Of a stretch of 54,302 nucleotides of DNA, positions 36,071-45,174 are shown piece after piece. Every line of letters starts with the position of its first letter. The first letter of the stretch is position 1. The notes beneath the pieces are model-generated. The model was given only the letters and a program-made list of their open reading frames with translations. It was not told where the DNA came from and did no database searches. The stretch is from an uncultured Bacteroides sp. (lineage in GTDB: Bacteria > Bacteroidota > Bacteroidia > Bacteroidales > Bacteroidaceae). Both the position numbers and the translations under genes were made by a program. The DNA lies in contig CAUEFX010000023.1 in the NCBI GenBank assembly GCA_958477465.1, forward strand, positions 1 to 54,302. Direction: 5' to 3'.

Positions 36071-36910
36071 CTAAATCCATGTCAATGCATATAGATAGAC
36101 TACTGCTGCCGGAATAGCCATGAGTGCACTGTCGAAACGGTCGAGCATGCCACCGTGCCCCGGCAGGATGGCTCCCGAATCCTTGATATGAAGCTGACGT
36201 TTCAGCAATGATTCGGTGAGATCGCCCCACGTTCCGAAAATAACAACGGTCAGTGATAATCCCGCCCACTCAGCCATATTCATAATAGGGAAATAGTGAG
36301 CGAATATGAAAGAAGAACCGATTGCTACTATGCCTCCTCCGATAGAACCTTCCCATGATTTCTTGGGAGAGATGCGCTCGAAAAGACGGTGTTTGCCGAT
36401 TAAGGTACCCACGCAATAAGCCCCCGTATCGCTCAGCCAGATAAAGACGAAGACCGACAAAGGAAGTATCGGATTATAACTTACACCTGTATCCAACGGG
36501 CTGGTGTGGAATGAAAGCACATTCAGCATCGCAAAGGGTAAGGCAATATAAAGTTGGCTTAACATGGAGTAAGCCCAGTTCATTACCGGATTTTCCTTCT
36601 TCAGATATAATTCGCTAATCATCAGATACATGATTAAAAGCAGATAAGGAAGGAAAATTTTAGAGCCGGACAGATTGGTGCAAAATGCCATGACTGCCAT
36701 ATATAGGTAGATTCCGGCAAGCATCGTGATGTTCTTGTTGATGCTCACCCCTTCAATCCGATTGATTAAATGTCCGTACTCATGTATTGTCAGGGCACTG
36801 ATCACAACGAAGAGTGCACTGAAAGTCCATGGGTCATAGAGTATACACCCTACCAGTATGCCTACAAATAGTATACCGGTAATTGCTCTCTGTAAAAAGT
36901 TACTTTTCAC
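36071..36910 (-). CDS. cdsA: Phosphatidate cytidylyltransferase (CDP-diglyceride synthase)
   Basis: Inner-membrane enzyme that makes CDP-diacylglycerol from CTP and phosphatidate, the precursor of all phospholipids. About eight hydrophobic segments are seen across 279 residues. The family signature lies near the C-terminus: ISPKKSWEGSIGGG, followed by WGDLTESLLKRQ and the catalytic-type KDSGAILPGHGGMLDRFDS (core DSGAILPGHGGMLDR). Third gene of the rsfS-ftsH-cdsA group, 12 bases after ftsH. Confidence 0.97.
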   Translation of the reverse strand: MKSNFLQRAITGILFVGILVGCILYDPWTFSALFVVISALTIHEYGHLINRIEGVSINKNITMLAGIYLYMAVMAFCTNLSGSKIFLPYLLLIMYLMISELYLKKENPVMNWAYSMLSQLYIALPFAMLNVLSFHTSPLDTGVSYNPILPLSVFVFIWLSDTGAYCVGTLIGKHRLFERISPKKSWEGSIGGGIVAIGSSFIFAHYFPIMNMAEWAGLSLTVVIFGTWGDLTESLLKRQLHIKDSGAILPGHGGMLDRFDSALMAIPAAVVYLYALTWI

Positions 36911-36922
36911 GTTTTTTAGATT

Positions 36923-38947
36923 TTAGTTTTTCGGTTCTGTCTCTGCCGATGATTTTTCGGCAGCCGGTTCATCCTTCTTTTCTTCTTTATTGACTTTTTG
37001 AGCAAGTGTTTTTTCAGCATCTGCTGCATCTTTGCTCTCTTGAGCTGCCATAATCTCTTCCGAGCGGGAAGCCCAGGGACGTTTTCCGAATATCCGTTCA
37101 ACGTCTTCTGCAAAGATCACTTCTTTGTCGATCAACAGCTGTGCCAATTCATTATGTCCTTCCTTGTGCTCGGAAAGAATACGTTTGGCACGGTCATATT
37201 GCTCGTTCACCATCTTCTTTACCTCTTCGTCAATCAGCTCGGCTGTTTTTTCGCTGTATGGGCGGTTGAAAGAATACTCGTCATTATTGTAGTAGCATAA
37301 ATTGGGCAATTTCTCACTCATTCCCAGATAGGCGATCATGCCGTATGCCTGTTTGGTAACCCGCTCCAAGTCGTTCATTGCTCCGGTGGATATTCTGCCT
37401 AAGAACAGGTCTTCGGCAGCCCGTCCTCCCAAAGTAGCGCACATTTCGTCAAGCATCTGCTCTTTGGTGGTGATTTGACGCTCTTCCGGCAGGTACCAGG
37501 CGGCGCCCAATGCGCGGCCACGTGGTACGATTGTGACTTTAATCAGCGGATTGGCATATTCGAGCAGCCAGGAGATCGTAGCGTGCCCGGCTTCGTGCAG
37601 GGCAATTGACCGGCGTTCTGCTTCGGTCGTTATTTTCGTTTTCTTTTCCAGACCACCGATGATACGGTCTACGGCATCCAGAAAATCCTGTTTACCTACA
37701 AACTTCTTTCCGTGACGGGCCGCAATCAGCGCTGCTTCGTTACACACATTGGCGATGTCTGCTCCCGAGAATCCGGGAGTTTGGCGTGCCAATAAGTCTA
37801 CGTCCACAGTGTCGTCTATCTTTATCGGGCGCAAGTGTACGCCGAACACCTCTTTACGTTCATTTAAGTCGGGTAAATCGACGTGGATCTGGCGGTCAAA
37901 ACGTCCGGCACGCAAAAGTGCTTTGTCCAATACATCTACCCGGTTGGTCGCAGCAAGGATGATGACACCGCTGTTGGAACCGAAACCGTCCATCTCTGTC
38001 AGCAACTGGTTCAATGTGTTTTCGCGTTCATCGTTGCCGCCCATTGCGGGATTTTTTCCGCGGGCACGTCCTACTGCATCAATTTCATCGATAAAAATGA
38101 TGCAAGGAGCTTTCTCTTTTGCTTGGCGGAAAAGGTCGCGTACACGTGATGCACCCACACCTACAAACATCTCGACAAAATCCGAACCGGCCAAAGAGAA
38201 GAAAGGTACATTGGCTTCACCGGCAACAGCTTTGGCCAGCAATGTCTTTCCTGTTCCCGGAGGGCCTACGAGCAAGGCTCCTTTCGGTATTTTACCTCCC
38301 AAGTCGGTATATTTCTGCGGTTGTTTCAAGAATTCCACAATTTCTTCTACCTCCTGCTTGGCTTCGGCAAGTCCGGCTACATCTTTAAATGTGATTTTGA
38401 TGGCGCTTCCTTTCTCGAACAGTTGTGCTTTGGACTTCCCTACATTGAAAACACCGCCGCCACCTCCGGCTCCACCGCTCATCCGACGCATAAAGAATAT
38501 CCATAAGGCTATCAGGAATATGAAAGGCAGAACGTTTATCAGAATAGAGTTGAACAGGGTATTCTTTTTATCATAACTGATAGAACCGTCGAAATGACCT
38601 TCTTTCTTTTCTGCATCAATGAAATTTCCGAGACTTTCCCGGGTGGGCGCTTCTGTTACGATCATCGGGTTCTTACCGACACGATTTGAATCTTGTTTGA
38701 ATACATGGCCTATAAACTGAGGCTTTATATATACTTCGACCGAACTGTCGTCGTATCCGATCACTCTGTTGACGTAGCCATCTCGAACGTATTGTTGAAA
38801 TTCGTCGTAAGGAACCTGTTTGCTTACAGTGCCGCCCTGATTACTCCACCATAGCCCTAAAAGCATCAAGGCAATAATCATGTACATCCAGTTCAAATTG
38901 AACTTTGGCATATTTACTTTATTAGGTTTTTTATTGTTATCGTCCAT
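36923..38947 (-). CDS. ftsH: ATP-dependent zinc metalloprotease FtsH
   Basis: Membrane AAA+ protease that degrades misfolded membrane proteins and short-lived regulators. Two transmembrane helices (about 20-34 and 134-152) flank a periplasmic domain. The AAA module has Walker A GPPGTGKT (228-235), Walker B IIFIDEID and the second region of homology with RAGRFDR. The protease has the zinc motif HEAGH at 451-455. The C-terminal tail is charged and Ala/Glu/Lys-rich. Length 674 is usual for Bacteroidetes. Starts 9 bases after rsfS. Confidence 0.98.
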   Translation of the reverse strand: MDDNNKKPNKVNMPKFNLNWMYMIIALMLLGLWWSNQGGTVSKQVPYDEFQQYVRDGYVNRVIGYDDSSVEVYIKPQFIGHVFKQDSNRVGKNPMIVTEAPTRESLGNFIDAEKKEGHFDGSISYDKKNTLFNSILINVLPFIFLIALWIFFMRRMSGGAGGGGGVFNVGKSKAQLFEKGSAIKITFKDVAGLAEAKQEVEEIVEFLKQPQKYTDLGGKIPKGALLVGPPGTGKTLLAKAVAGEANVPFFSLAGSDFVEMFVGVGASRVRDLFRQAKEKAPCIIFIDEIDAVGRARGKNPAMGGNDERENTLNQLLTEMDGFGSNSGVIILAATNRVDVLDKALLRAGRFDRQIHVDLPDLNERKEVFGVHLRPIKIDDTVDVDLLARQTPGFSGADIANVCNEAALIAARHGKKFVGKQDFLDAVDRIIGGLEKKTKITTEAERRSIALHEAGHATISWLLEYANPLIKVTIVPRGRALGAAWYLPEERQITTKEQMLDEMCATLGGRAAEDLFLGRISTGAMNDLERVTKQAYGMIAYLGMSEKLPNLCYYNNDEYSFNRPYSEKTAELIDEEVKKMVNEQYDRAKRILSEHKEGHNELAQLLIDKEVIFAEDVERIFGKRPWASRSEEIMAAQESKDAADAEKTLAQKVNKEEKKDEPAAEKSSAETEPKN

Positions 38948-38956
38948 ATTGAAAAA

Positions 38957-39316
38957 TTAGTCAATGTCGGGAATTGTAGTTAATTTGGCATCAGCCCAGA
39001 GGTGTTCCAAGTTGTAGAAGTTTCTGGTTTCCGGCAAGAACACATGTACCAATACGTCAGAATAGTCCATCGCTACCCATTCGGCGTTGCGTAGCCCGTC
39101 TACTCCATAAGGTTTGGCATTTGCTCCTTTACGTGCGGATTCTTTAATAGAATCTACTATGGCGCCCACCTGGCTGGGAGAGTTACCTTGACAGATAACA
39201 AAGTACTTGCAAATGGTATCGTCAATATTAGTCAGATCGGCTATCACTATATTCTTACCTTTCTTTTCTTGAATTCCTTCTGTGATTTTTTCGATTAATA
39301 ATTTTGTTTCGTTCAT
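38957..39316 (-). CDS. rsfS: Ribosome silencing factor RsfS
   Basis: Binds ribosomal protein uL14 and blocks subunit joining in starvation. The 119-residue protein has the family's conserved features: ITEGIQEKKGKNIVIADL, CKYFVICQGNSPSQV, VDGLRNAEWVAMDYSDVLVHVF (core EWVAMDYSDVLVHVF) and FYNLEHLWADA at the C-terminus. It heads the rsfS-ftsH-cdsA operon and is preceded by a candidate promoter with a palindrome. Confidence 0.96.
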   Translation of the reverse strand: MNETKLLIEKITEGIQEKKGKNIVIADLTNIDDTICKYFVICQGNSPSQVGAIVDSIKESARKGANAKPYGVDGLRNAEWVAMDYSDVLVHVFLPETRNFYNLEHLWADAKLTTIPDID

Positions 39317-39384
39317 TTATCAATTGAAATTTAATAGTCAATGTCTCTTTCTTTTTATAACAAGAACACTTTGTTCTTTGTTTT

Positions 39385-39419
39385 TATATCATGCTGACAT
39401 GATATATTTTACAAATATA
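39385..39419 (-). promoter_or_regulatory. Candidate rsfS-ftsH-cdsA promoter with palindromic operator
   Basis: CAAATATA at 39412-39419 reads TATATTTG on the minus strand (TAnnTTTG match). CAAA at 39436-39439 could be the -33 box, though the 16-base spacing is short. A 9-base-arm palindrome (39385-39393 with 39398-39406, loop CTGA) lies over the expected transcription start, where a repressor or an RNA hairpin could act. Confidence 0.45.
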
Positions 39420-39543
39420 CGCTGAATTCTTGTATCAAAGAAAGTTATGTTGTAAAACTCTTCTTTTTTTGTGTTTTTTAGGGATGTATCTTTTTGTTTA
39501 AGGAGAGAAAACGAAGAATTTTCGAAAAAAAACATCGAAAATG

Positions 39544-39573
39544 TTTGCAGTTCTCAAATTCTTTGTATCTTTG
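39544..39573 (+). promoter_or_regulatory. Promoter of tRNA-Gln
   Basis: TTTG at 39544-39547 and TATCTTTG at 39566-39573, 18 bases apart, form the best primary sigma factor promoter match in the window (consensus TTTG, TAnnTTTG). The tRNA begins 45 bases downstream. Confidence 0.8.
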
Positions 39574-39618
39574 CACCCGCAAACGAACAACAAGCGGTTG
39601 TACGTTGAAAGTAAGTAT

Positions 39619-39689
39619 TGGGCTATGGTGTAATGGTAACACTACAGATTCTGGTCCTGTCATTTCTGGTTCGAGTCCAGATAGCCCAA
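39619..39689 (+). tRNA. tRNA-Gln (anticodon CTG)
   Basis: Acceptor stem TGGGCTA pairs with TAGCCCA, discriminator A at 39689. The D arm has GGTGTAATGGTAAC, the anticodon loop is TTCTGGT giving CTG, and the T arm is CTGGTTCGAGTCCAG. The base pair closing the anticodon loop is an A-C mismatch. CCA is not encoded. Confidence 0.93.
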
Positions 39690-39803
39690 CAAAACCCTTT
39701 ATTACTATAAAAAGAAGCCGTTAAAATACAATTTTAGTGGTTTCTTTTGTTTGTATACCCTGGTATGCGCCCAGTTTCAAGGTTTACCCAATAAACTAAG
39801 GTT

Positions 39804-40004
39804 TTAAAACGTAGTCGAAAATAACAGTAATTCGGTGACATTCTCGGTGACACAGCTGTCGCTTCTTCTCATTCTTTTTTTTTGGATTCGTCTACGCCAG
39901 ATTTTGCTAAGGTTGTGAGTACTCCTCGTCGTCTTCTTATTCTTTTTTCTAATGAATTCATCTGGATTTTGATATAGGTAAATAAGAACAGGCTTTTTAT
40001 GCTT
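39804..40004 (-). pseudogene. Short open remnant next to tRNA-Gln
   Basis: A 66-codon minus-strand frame without an ATG at its beginning, Lys/Arg-rich, ending VTENVTELLLFSTTF before a TAA. Its DNA contains an imperfect direct repeat (39862-39906 and 39933-39972, sharing CTTCTT, ATTCTTTTTT, GATTC/GAATTC, GATTTTG). It may be the end of a lost gene, perhaps of an element once inserted by the tRNA, or a chance frame. The rest of the 464-base gap (39690-40153) holds only an inverted repeat. Confidence 0.3.
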
Positions 40005-40075
40005 TTAGGGAATTAGGAAGGTGGGGAGGCATCGGAATTGCTCGGTATGAGCTTAGCTTATCGGCGGGGTATTTG

Positions 40076-40141
40076 TAATGCGTCAATATACCAATGCGCC
40101 AGGCAATGCACGGCACAATCAATCGGTATATTGACGCATTA
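40076..40141. repeat. 17-bp perfect inverted repeat downstream of DUF349 gene
   Basis: 40076-40092 (TAATGCGTCAATATACC) and 40125-40141 are exact complements with a 32-base interior containing further AATGC/GGCA-like pieces. It begins 12 bases after the stop of the minus-strand DUF349 gene. No U-run follows on that strand. It may be a 3'-end structure or a small mobile-element relic. Confidence 0.75.
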
Positions 40142-40153
40142 TCTGATATTAGA

Positions 40154-42010
40154 TTATTGCTCTTCTTCTTTAATCGATTCGTCGATCACTTTTATTTTCT
40201 GCAGAACCAGTTCCAGATCGGCTTTTAGCTTTTCTACTTTTCGGTTGAGTTCTGTGAGCAAGCTGTTTCCTTTCTTGGATGCAGAAGTTAAGAAGCCAAG
40301 GTTGTTCTCGTACGTCTGGAGTTCATTCTTCATGTTCTCATAAGCACGAACGAGTTTCTCGCGTTCTCTGTATAAAGTTTGCGAACCTCCATTCTGGATA
40401 TTGCTGATGGTTGACTTAAAGTTACTTAGCTTTCTATTGGATGCACTGATGTTGAAACGTTCAAACAGCTGGTCGATTAGACTGTGGTATTGTTTGTACA
40501 GTTTGTCTTTCTCTTTAAATGGTACATGGCCTATTGCGTTCCATTCTTTCATCAGTTCACGCACTTGCTTGTTCGCTTCTTCCGTATCTATAGACTCGTC
40601 GATAGCGCTTAACCGGGTGATGATTTCTTTTTTCTTCTCCATGTTTTCCTGTTCGACAGAGCGTTGTGAAGAAGTGGCCTGGTTTTTTTGTTCAAAGAAA
40701 TAATCGCAAGCCGAGATAAAGCGTTTCCATATAACATCCGAATGTTTTTTGGGGACCGGACCGATTGTTTTCCATTCTTTCTGCAGTTTGGTTAACGTAT
40801 CGGCGGTTGCTTTCCAATCCGTACTTTCTTTCAGGCTTTCTGCTTTTTCACAAAGAGCCTTTTTCTTTTCCAGATTTTCATTCATGCCCTCTTTCAAAGC
40901 CTTGAAGAATTCTCCTTTTTTCTTGAAGAAGTCATCGCAGGCATGGCGGAAACGTTCGAATATTTTCACGTTCATCTTTTGCGGGGCAAAGCCGATCGAC
41001 TTCCACTTGTTCTGCAGGGCAATAACTTCCTGTGTCTTGTTTTCCCACGCAGCAAATGTTTTCAGTTCATCGTATTCTATTGACTCTACAATCTCACAGA
41101 TAACTGTTTTTTGGTCAAGATTGTGTTGTTCTGCTTCTTTTAACGCCTCAAAGTGTTGTTGATGACGGCGATTGACAACGGTAGATGCCGCTTTAAAACG
41201 ATTCCATACCTCATCACGCAATTCTTTGGCGACCGGACCCGTATCGCGGAATTCCTGATGTAGCTTTTGCAACTGATGGAAGGCAGATATGACGTCCTCT
41301 TCGTCTGCCAATTTTTCGGCAGCTTCGCAAAGACGGGTTTTTATTTCAAGATTCTTTTTGAAATCGTATTCGCGGAATTCGTTGTTTAGCTTTAATATGT
41401 CGTAGAATTTTTCCACATACAACTGATAGTTCTTCCAAAGTTCATTGACCTTAGCTTGCGGAATCAACTTTGTTTCGTTCCATTGTTGTTGAAGTTTCTT
41501 GAATTCCGTATATGATTTGTTGGCGTCATCAGGCGATTCCACCAATTCTTTCAGTTCTTCAATGATTGAAAGTTTGATTTGCAGATTCTCTTCTTTTTGT
41601 CTTTCCAGCTCGGCCATTTGTGCGCTTCTCTTTTCCTTGATAACGGCCATTACATTCTTGAACTCTTCTTCTACCGCATCGTTTTGTGGTACGTAGTCTT
41701 CTTCTGAGCCGCCGTTTTCAATGAATTGTTTTTTTGCTGCTTCCAGTTCGGCATTGTGGAGTTTATAAAAACTTTGTTTCAAACTGTCCAATTCTTGCTT
41801 ACCGGCACTTTCTGCATTCAAGGCAAGTTCTTTCAGTCTCGCAAGTACTTCTTCTTTGGTTGTCAGGCGAGGTGTCGTTTCAGCTTGTTTTTCTGCATTA
41901 GTTTCTTCAGCCGGAGTTTCTGCTATTGTTTCAGAAACCTCAACTGTTTTCTTTTCTTCTTCTAACTCCCCTTGATTCAAAGGTTGGTTAGTGTCATGAG
42001 AGTCCATCAT
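40154..42010 (-). CDS. DUF349 repeat protein
   Basis: Long (618 residues), highly charged, almost entirely helical cytosolic protein of unknown function. After an acidic Thr/Glu-rich N-terminus (about 1-55) it carries tandem DUF349 helical repeats, recognised by recurring W-K-x-x-G-x-x-P and W-x-R-F motifs: EFRDTGPVAKELRDEVWNRF (core TGPVAKELRDEVWNRF), KWKSIGFAPQKMNVKIFERF, EWKTIGPVPKKHSDVIWKRF and EWNAIGHVPFKEKDKLYKQ. The C-terminal ~70 residues are a coiled coil (LNRKVEKLKADLELVLQKI). Stands alone, transcribed towards the tRNA. Confidence 0.9.
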   Translation of the reverse strand: MMDSHDTNQPLNQGELEEEKKTVEVSETIAETPAEETNAEKQAETTPRLTTKEEVLARLKELALNAESAGKQELDSLKQSFYKLHNAELEAAKKQFIENGGSEEDYVPQNDAVEEEFKNVMAVIKEKRSAQMAELERQKEENLQIKLSIIEELKELVESPDDANKSYTEFKKLQQQWNETKLIPQAKVNELWKNYQLYVEKFYDILKLNNEFREYDFKKNLEIKTRLCEAAEKLADEEDVISAFHQLQKLHQEFRDTGPVAKELRDEVWNRFKAASTVVNRRHQQHFEALKEAEQHNLDQKTVICEIVESIEYDELKTFAAWENKTQEVIALQNKWKSIGFAPQKMNVKIFERFRHACDDFFKKKGEFFKALKEGMNENLEKKKALCEKAESLKESTDWKATADTLTKLQKEWKTIGPVPKKHSDVIWKRFISACDYFFEQKNQATSSQRSVEQENMEKKKEIITRLSAIDESIDTEEANKQVRELMKEWNAIGHVPFKEKDKLYKQYHSLIDQLFERFNISASNRKLSNFKSTISNIQNGGSQTLYREREKLVRAYENMKNELQTYENNLGFLTSASKKGNSLLTELNRKVEKLKADLELVLQKIKVIDESIKEEEQ

Positions 42011-42128
42011 TGTATATTCGTTTTAGGAAATTAGGATTTAAGTCCTTTTATTACATTAGGTCACAAATTAATGAAATAAAACGATTACTTCATACTTTTT
42101 TGCCTGTTTTTTTTCATTTATCTTCTAT

Positions 42129-43475
42129 TTAAGACAATAAAACAGTGATTCCCATATAAAGCATCATGCCGATGATGTCATTTGTGATGGCAATAAACGG
42201 TCCGGTAGCGATAGCCGGGTCTATTTTCAGTTTTTCAAGAGTCATCGGGACCAACGTACCGAAAATAGAAGCGAACATGACTACTGCAAACAAGCTGATG
42301 GATACAGAGTAGGTTACGGTTGCCATGGCGCCAAAACGGATGAAGTTATACGTATACACTAATAAAGAGATGATGGTCGCGTTGATCAATGCCACTACTG
42401 CCTCTTTGGCTACTTGTTTAAGTGTATTTTTAGAATCGAGCGAACTGTTGGCCAATCCCTGTACGACGAGTGCGGAAGATTGTGTTCCTACATTTCCTCC
42501 CGTACCGCCGATGAGCGGGATGTAGAGAGCCATTTCCGGATGTGCGGCAAAGGTCGCGTCAAAGTTGCCCAATATCATGGAGTTGCCGATACCTCCCAGC
42601 ATACCGATGATTAGCCATGGAAGGCGTGCCGTTGTTTGCCGAAAGACATTATCATCGGTTTCTACATCTTGCGAAAGACCGGAAGCCAGCTGATAGTCGC
42701 GTTCCGATTGTTCACGGACTTCGTCCATCACGTCGTCAACGGTGATTTGCCCTACGAGGCGTCCGATGCTATCCAGCACAGGAATGGCAACAAGGTCATA
42801 TTTCTCAATAATCTGAGCAACTTCATCGAGCGGAGTGTCTACATGTACGGAGATCGGGTCCTTCTGCATCACGTGTTTTACTTTCGACACGGAGGGGGAG
42901 GTGATCATTTTTTTTAGAGGAAAGATACCGCGCAGCCGTTCATCATCATCTATTACATATACATAATAGATCTCGTCCAATTTTTCGGCCTGTTGACGCA
43001 TCTCTTTCAAGCATTCCGGCATACTCCAGTTCTCGTTGACAAGCACCATTTCCGTACCCATCAAACCACCGGCCGTATCTTCATCGTATTTCAAAAGGTC
43101 TACGATGTCGCCGGCCTGTTCTATGTCTTCAATGTGCGAAAGAACCTCTTCCTGCTTCTCCTCGTCGAGCTCTCGCATCAGGTCTACGGCATCGTCCGTA
43201 TCCATATAATCGACGAACCGTTTGGCTATGGTTTCCGAAGGTAGAATTTCGAGAAATTCCTTACGGACATCCTCATCCATTTCCACTAAAACATCGGCTG
43301 CTGTTTCATTATCGAGCAACCGGTAGACAAAACGGGCCTCCTCAGGGTTGAGGTCGTTACACAACTCTGCTATGTCGGCCGGGTGCAGGTCAACAAGAAG
43401 TTCTTTTACCTTGTCGGCATCTTTCTGTTCGATAAGTTGTCTGACGTTGTCTATGTATTCTTCGTTCATTTCCAT
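42129..43475 (-). CDS. mgtE: Magnesium transporter MgtE
   Basis: Mg2+-gated channel of the inner membrane. The order is the family's: N-terminal superhelical MgtE_N domain (about 1-130, LLVDLHPADIAELCNDL), two CBS domains (about 135-255, PISVHVDTPLDEVAQIIEKYD), plug helix and five transmembrane helices (about 280-448) with the pore motif GTGGNVGTQSSALVVQGLA. Length 448 is normal. Met3 is a possible start. Placed 10 bases after the phosphoethanolamine-transferase-like gene in the same direction. Confidence 0.96.
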   Translation of the reverse strand: MEMNEEYIDNVRQLIEQKDADKVKELLVDLHPADIAELCNDLNPEEARFVYRLLDNETAADVLVEMDEDVRKEFLEILPSETIAKRFVDYMDTDDAVDLMRELDEEKQEEVLSHIEDIEQAGDIVDLLKYDEDTAGGLMGTEMVLVNENWSMPECLKEMRQQAEKLDEIYYVYVIDDDERLRGIFPLKKMITSPSVSKVKHVMQKDPISVHVDTPLDEVAQIIEKYDLVAIPVLDSIGRLVGQITVDDVMDEVREQSERDYQLASGLSQDVETDDNVFRQTTARLPWLIIGMLGGIGNSMILGNFDATFAAHPEMALYIPLIGGTGGNVGTQSSALVVQGLANSSLDSKNTLKQVAKEAVVALINATIISLLVYTYNFIRFGAMATVTYSVSISLFAVVMFASIFGTLVPMTLEKLKIDPAIATGPFIAITNDIIGMMLYMGITVLLS

Positions 43476-43485
43476 AATCTGATAA

Positions 43486-45174
43486 TTAATGAAGATGTAA
43501 TATGGTATCGTCGGGTTTTAGTACACTCCTTATAGAATCCTCTTTGAAACATAAAGAGGCGATACTGTATTTTGAATGATGGTTAGGATAGGTTATGTTT
43601 CCAATGTCGATCATGGTATGAAACAGATTGCTGCTGCTTATGGAGGAAGAGCGGTGTCTGCTTAATATCTCATACACTTGGGGATACTGTTTGTTGTATG
43701 TATCTGAAAGCCAAATGATAAATGGAATGTGTACTTCATATTTGGAGGGTTGTGAGGTCCCATGCATTCTCTTTTCCAATGAATCATCATATAAGTTTTC
43801 GGCGTGATCTGAAATGTAAGTTACGGCCGAAACGCACTGTTGTTTCTGTACTCTCTTTATTATTTCGGATAATATGTAGTCCGTATATAATATTGAATTG
43901 TCATAAGAGTTGATAAATAATTCTTTTTTGTCTTTCCCGATTTCATTGTAGTCTAAATTTCCCTGTATTGCTGGCTGAAATTTGGCGAAACTTGCAGGAT
44001 GGCGATAATTGTATCTGAAATGGCTGCCCAAAGTATGTATGACTATAAACAATTTGTTTTTGCCGGACGTTAATACTTTATCTAATTCAGGTAGCAGTTT
44101 CTCGTCATAATTATTTTGCGAATCGAAATCAACCAGCTCAAAATGACTATAGTCCAGATTTTGTGCGATGCGTGTGATGTAAGGATCGTTGAAAGACTGA
44201 TTGGCTATCCATGCGGTAAAGAAGCCACATTCCTTAAATGCTTCCGGCAGGGCTTTTTCCTGAAAAGCAGTCTGAAAGTTTTCCGGAGTGGCTCTGCTTA
44301 TGAGTAAAGGAATAGCCTTGACTGTATAATTAGCTGTGGAATAAACATCATTAAAGCTGATTAAACTGTTGATTTTGCTTAAGTGGGGAGTCGTTTCTCT
44401 GGAGTATCCATTCAATGCGAAATGATCACTGCGTGCAGACTCCCCGATTACCAGAACATAAATTTCTTTTTCATCAGGCAAGGAAAGGCTTTTTGTCTGG
44501 AAAGAGAAGTCCTGCAATTGGCTGTTCATTTGGGCTATTTTTACTCTGTCTTTCAGATAATCGGTGGATGCCAAAATGAAATTGACCGGAAATATTTTTG
44601 TATATTTTTTTATGGTGTTGTTATAGGCGATGGATACACGTAGCGGAAAGGCGTCATTACTTGCAGTCAGTTTGAACATATATGCAAATAATATAAGGTT
44701 TAAAAGCACAAAGCCCGATATGGAAGCTATGCGGAAATGTTTATTCCCCCAATATCTATTTCTTATCTTAAATGCTTGTGTGAAATATATGGTCCATATC
44801 AGGAGTGTTATCGCAGTCTCGAATTTAAAAGAGGACAATAGCTCTAAGCATTCTTTCCAGTCGGTTTGCATCGCCGAAGCGATAAAGGTCATCGTTACCG
44901 GCATACCCAATAATTTCAAATGGATGATTTCCAGCGGGGCCAGCAGTACAAACACCCCTTCGAATAAAAAATAGGATCTGATTTTCAGGAAAGCGAGTGG
45001 GACTATCAGAATAATGATATAGAAAGCCAGGTATCCGATTTTGACACCTAATCCTTCTTGTAGATTCGTTGCAGTAAATAGTGTAAATAAGCAAGGGCAG
45101 AATAGGATTGAAAGAAGTAGTCCGATCCTTCCTTGTTCTTTCCCTGTTTCTTTATTCCACTGCTTCCATTTCAT
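43486..45174 (-). CDS. Phosphoethanolamine transferase, EptA-like (sulfatase superfamily)
   Basis: Inner-membrane enzyme expected to add phosphoethanolamine to lipid A or another envelope glycan. About five transmembrane helices (residues 15-190) precede a periplasmic alkaline-phosphatase-like domain. The metal and catalytic motifs are VIGESARSDHFALNGYSRETTP, here given by its core GESARSDHFALNGYSR (about 238-253), the Thr-bearing YSTANYTVKA, VIHTLGSHFRYNYRHP, and TYISDHAENLYDD with HGTSQP. Its first 23 bases overlap the end of rsmA, so translation may be coupled. Substrate site (lipid A 1-phosphate or other) is not evident. Confidence 0.87.
   Translation of the reverse strand: MKWKQWNKETGKEQGRIGLLLSILFCPCLFTLFTATNLQEGLGVKIGYLAFYIIILIVPLAFLKIRSYFLFEGVFVLLAPLEIIHLKLLGMPVTMTFIASAMQTDWKECLELLSSFKFETAITLLIWTIYFTQAFKIRNRYWGNKHFRIASISGFVLLNLILFAYMFKLTASNDAFPLRVSIAYNNTIKKYTKIFPVNFILASTDYLKDRVKIAQMNSQLQDFSFQTKSLSLPDEKEIYVLVIGESARSDHFALNGYSRETTPHLSKINSLISFNDVYSTANYTVKAIPLLISRATPENFQTAFQEKALPEAFKECGFFTAWIANQSFNDPYITRIAQNLDYSHFELVDFDSQNNYDEKLLPELDKVLTSGKNKLFIVIHTLGSHFRYNYRHPASFAKFQPAIQGNLDYNEIGKDKKELFINSYDNSILYTDYILSEIIKRVQKQQCVSAVTYISDHAENLYDDSLEKRMHGTSQPSKYEVHIPFIIWLSDTYNKQYPQVYEILSRHRSSSISSSNLFHTMIDIGNITYPNHHSKYSIASLCFKEDSIRSVLKPDDTILHLH

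Noticed and set aside
37749..38576. A 275-codon frame antisense to ftsH
   Set aside because: Shadow of a highly conserved gene; Ser/Arg/Lys-rich low-information sequence.
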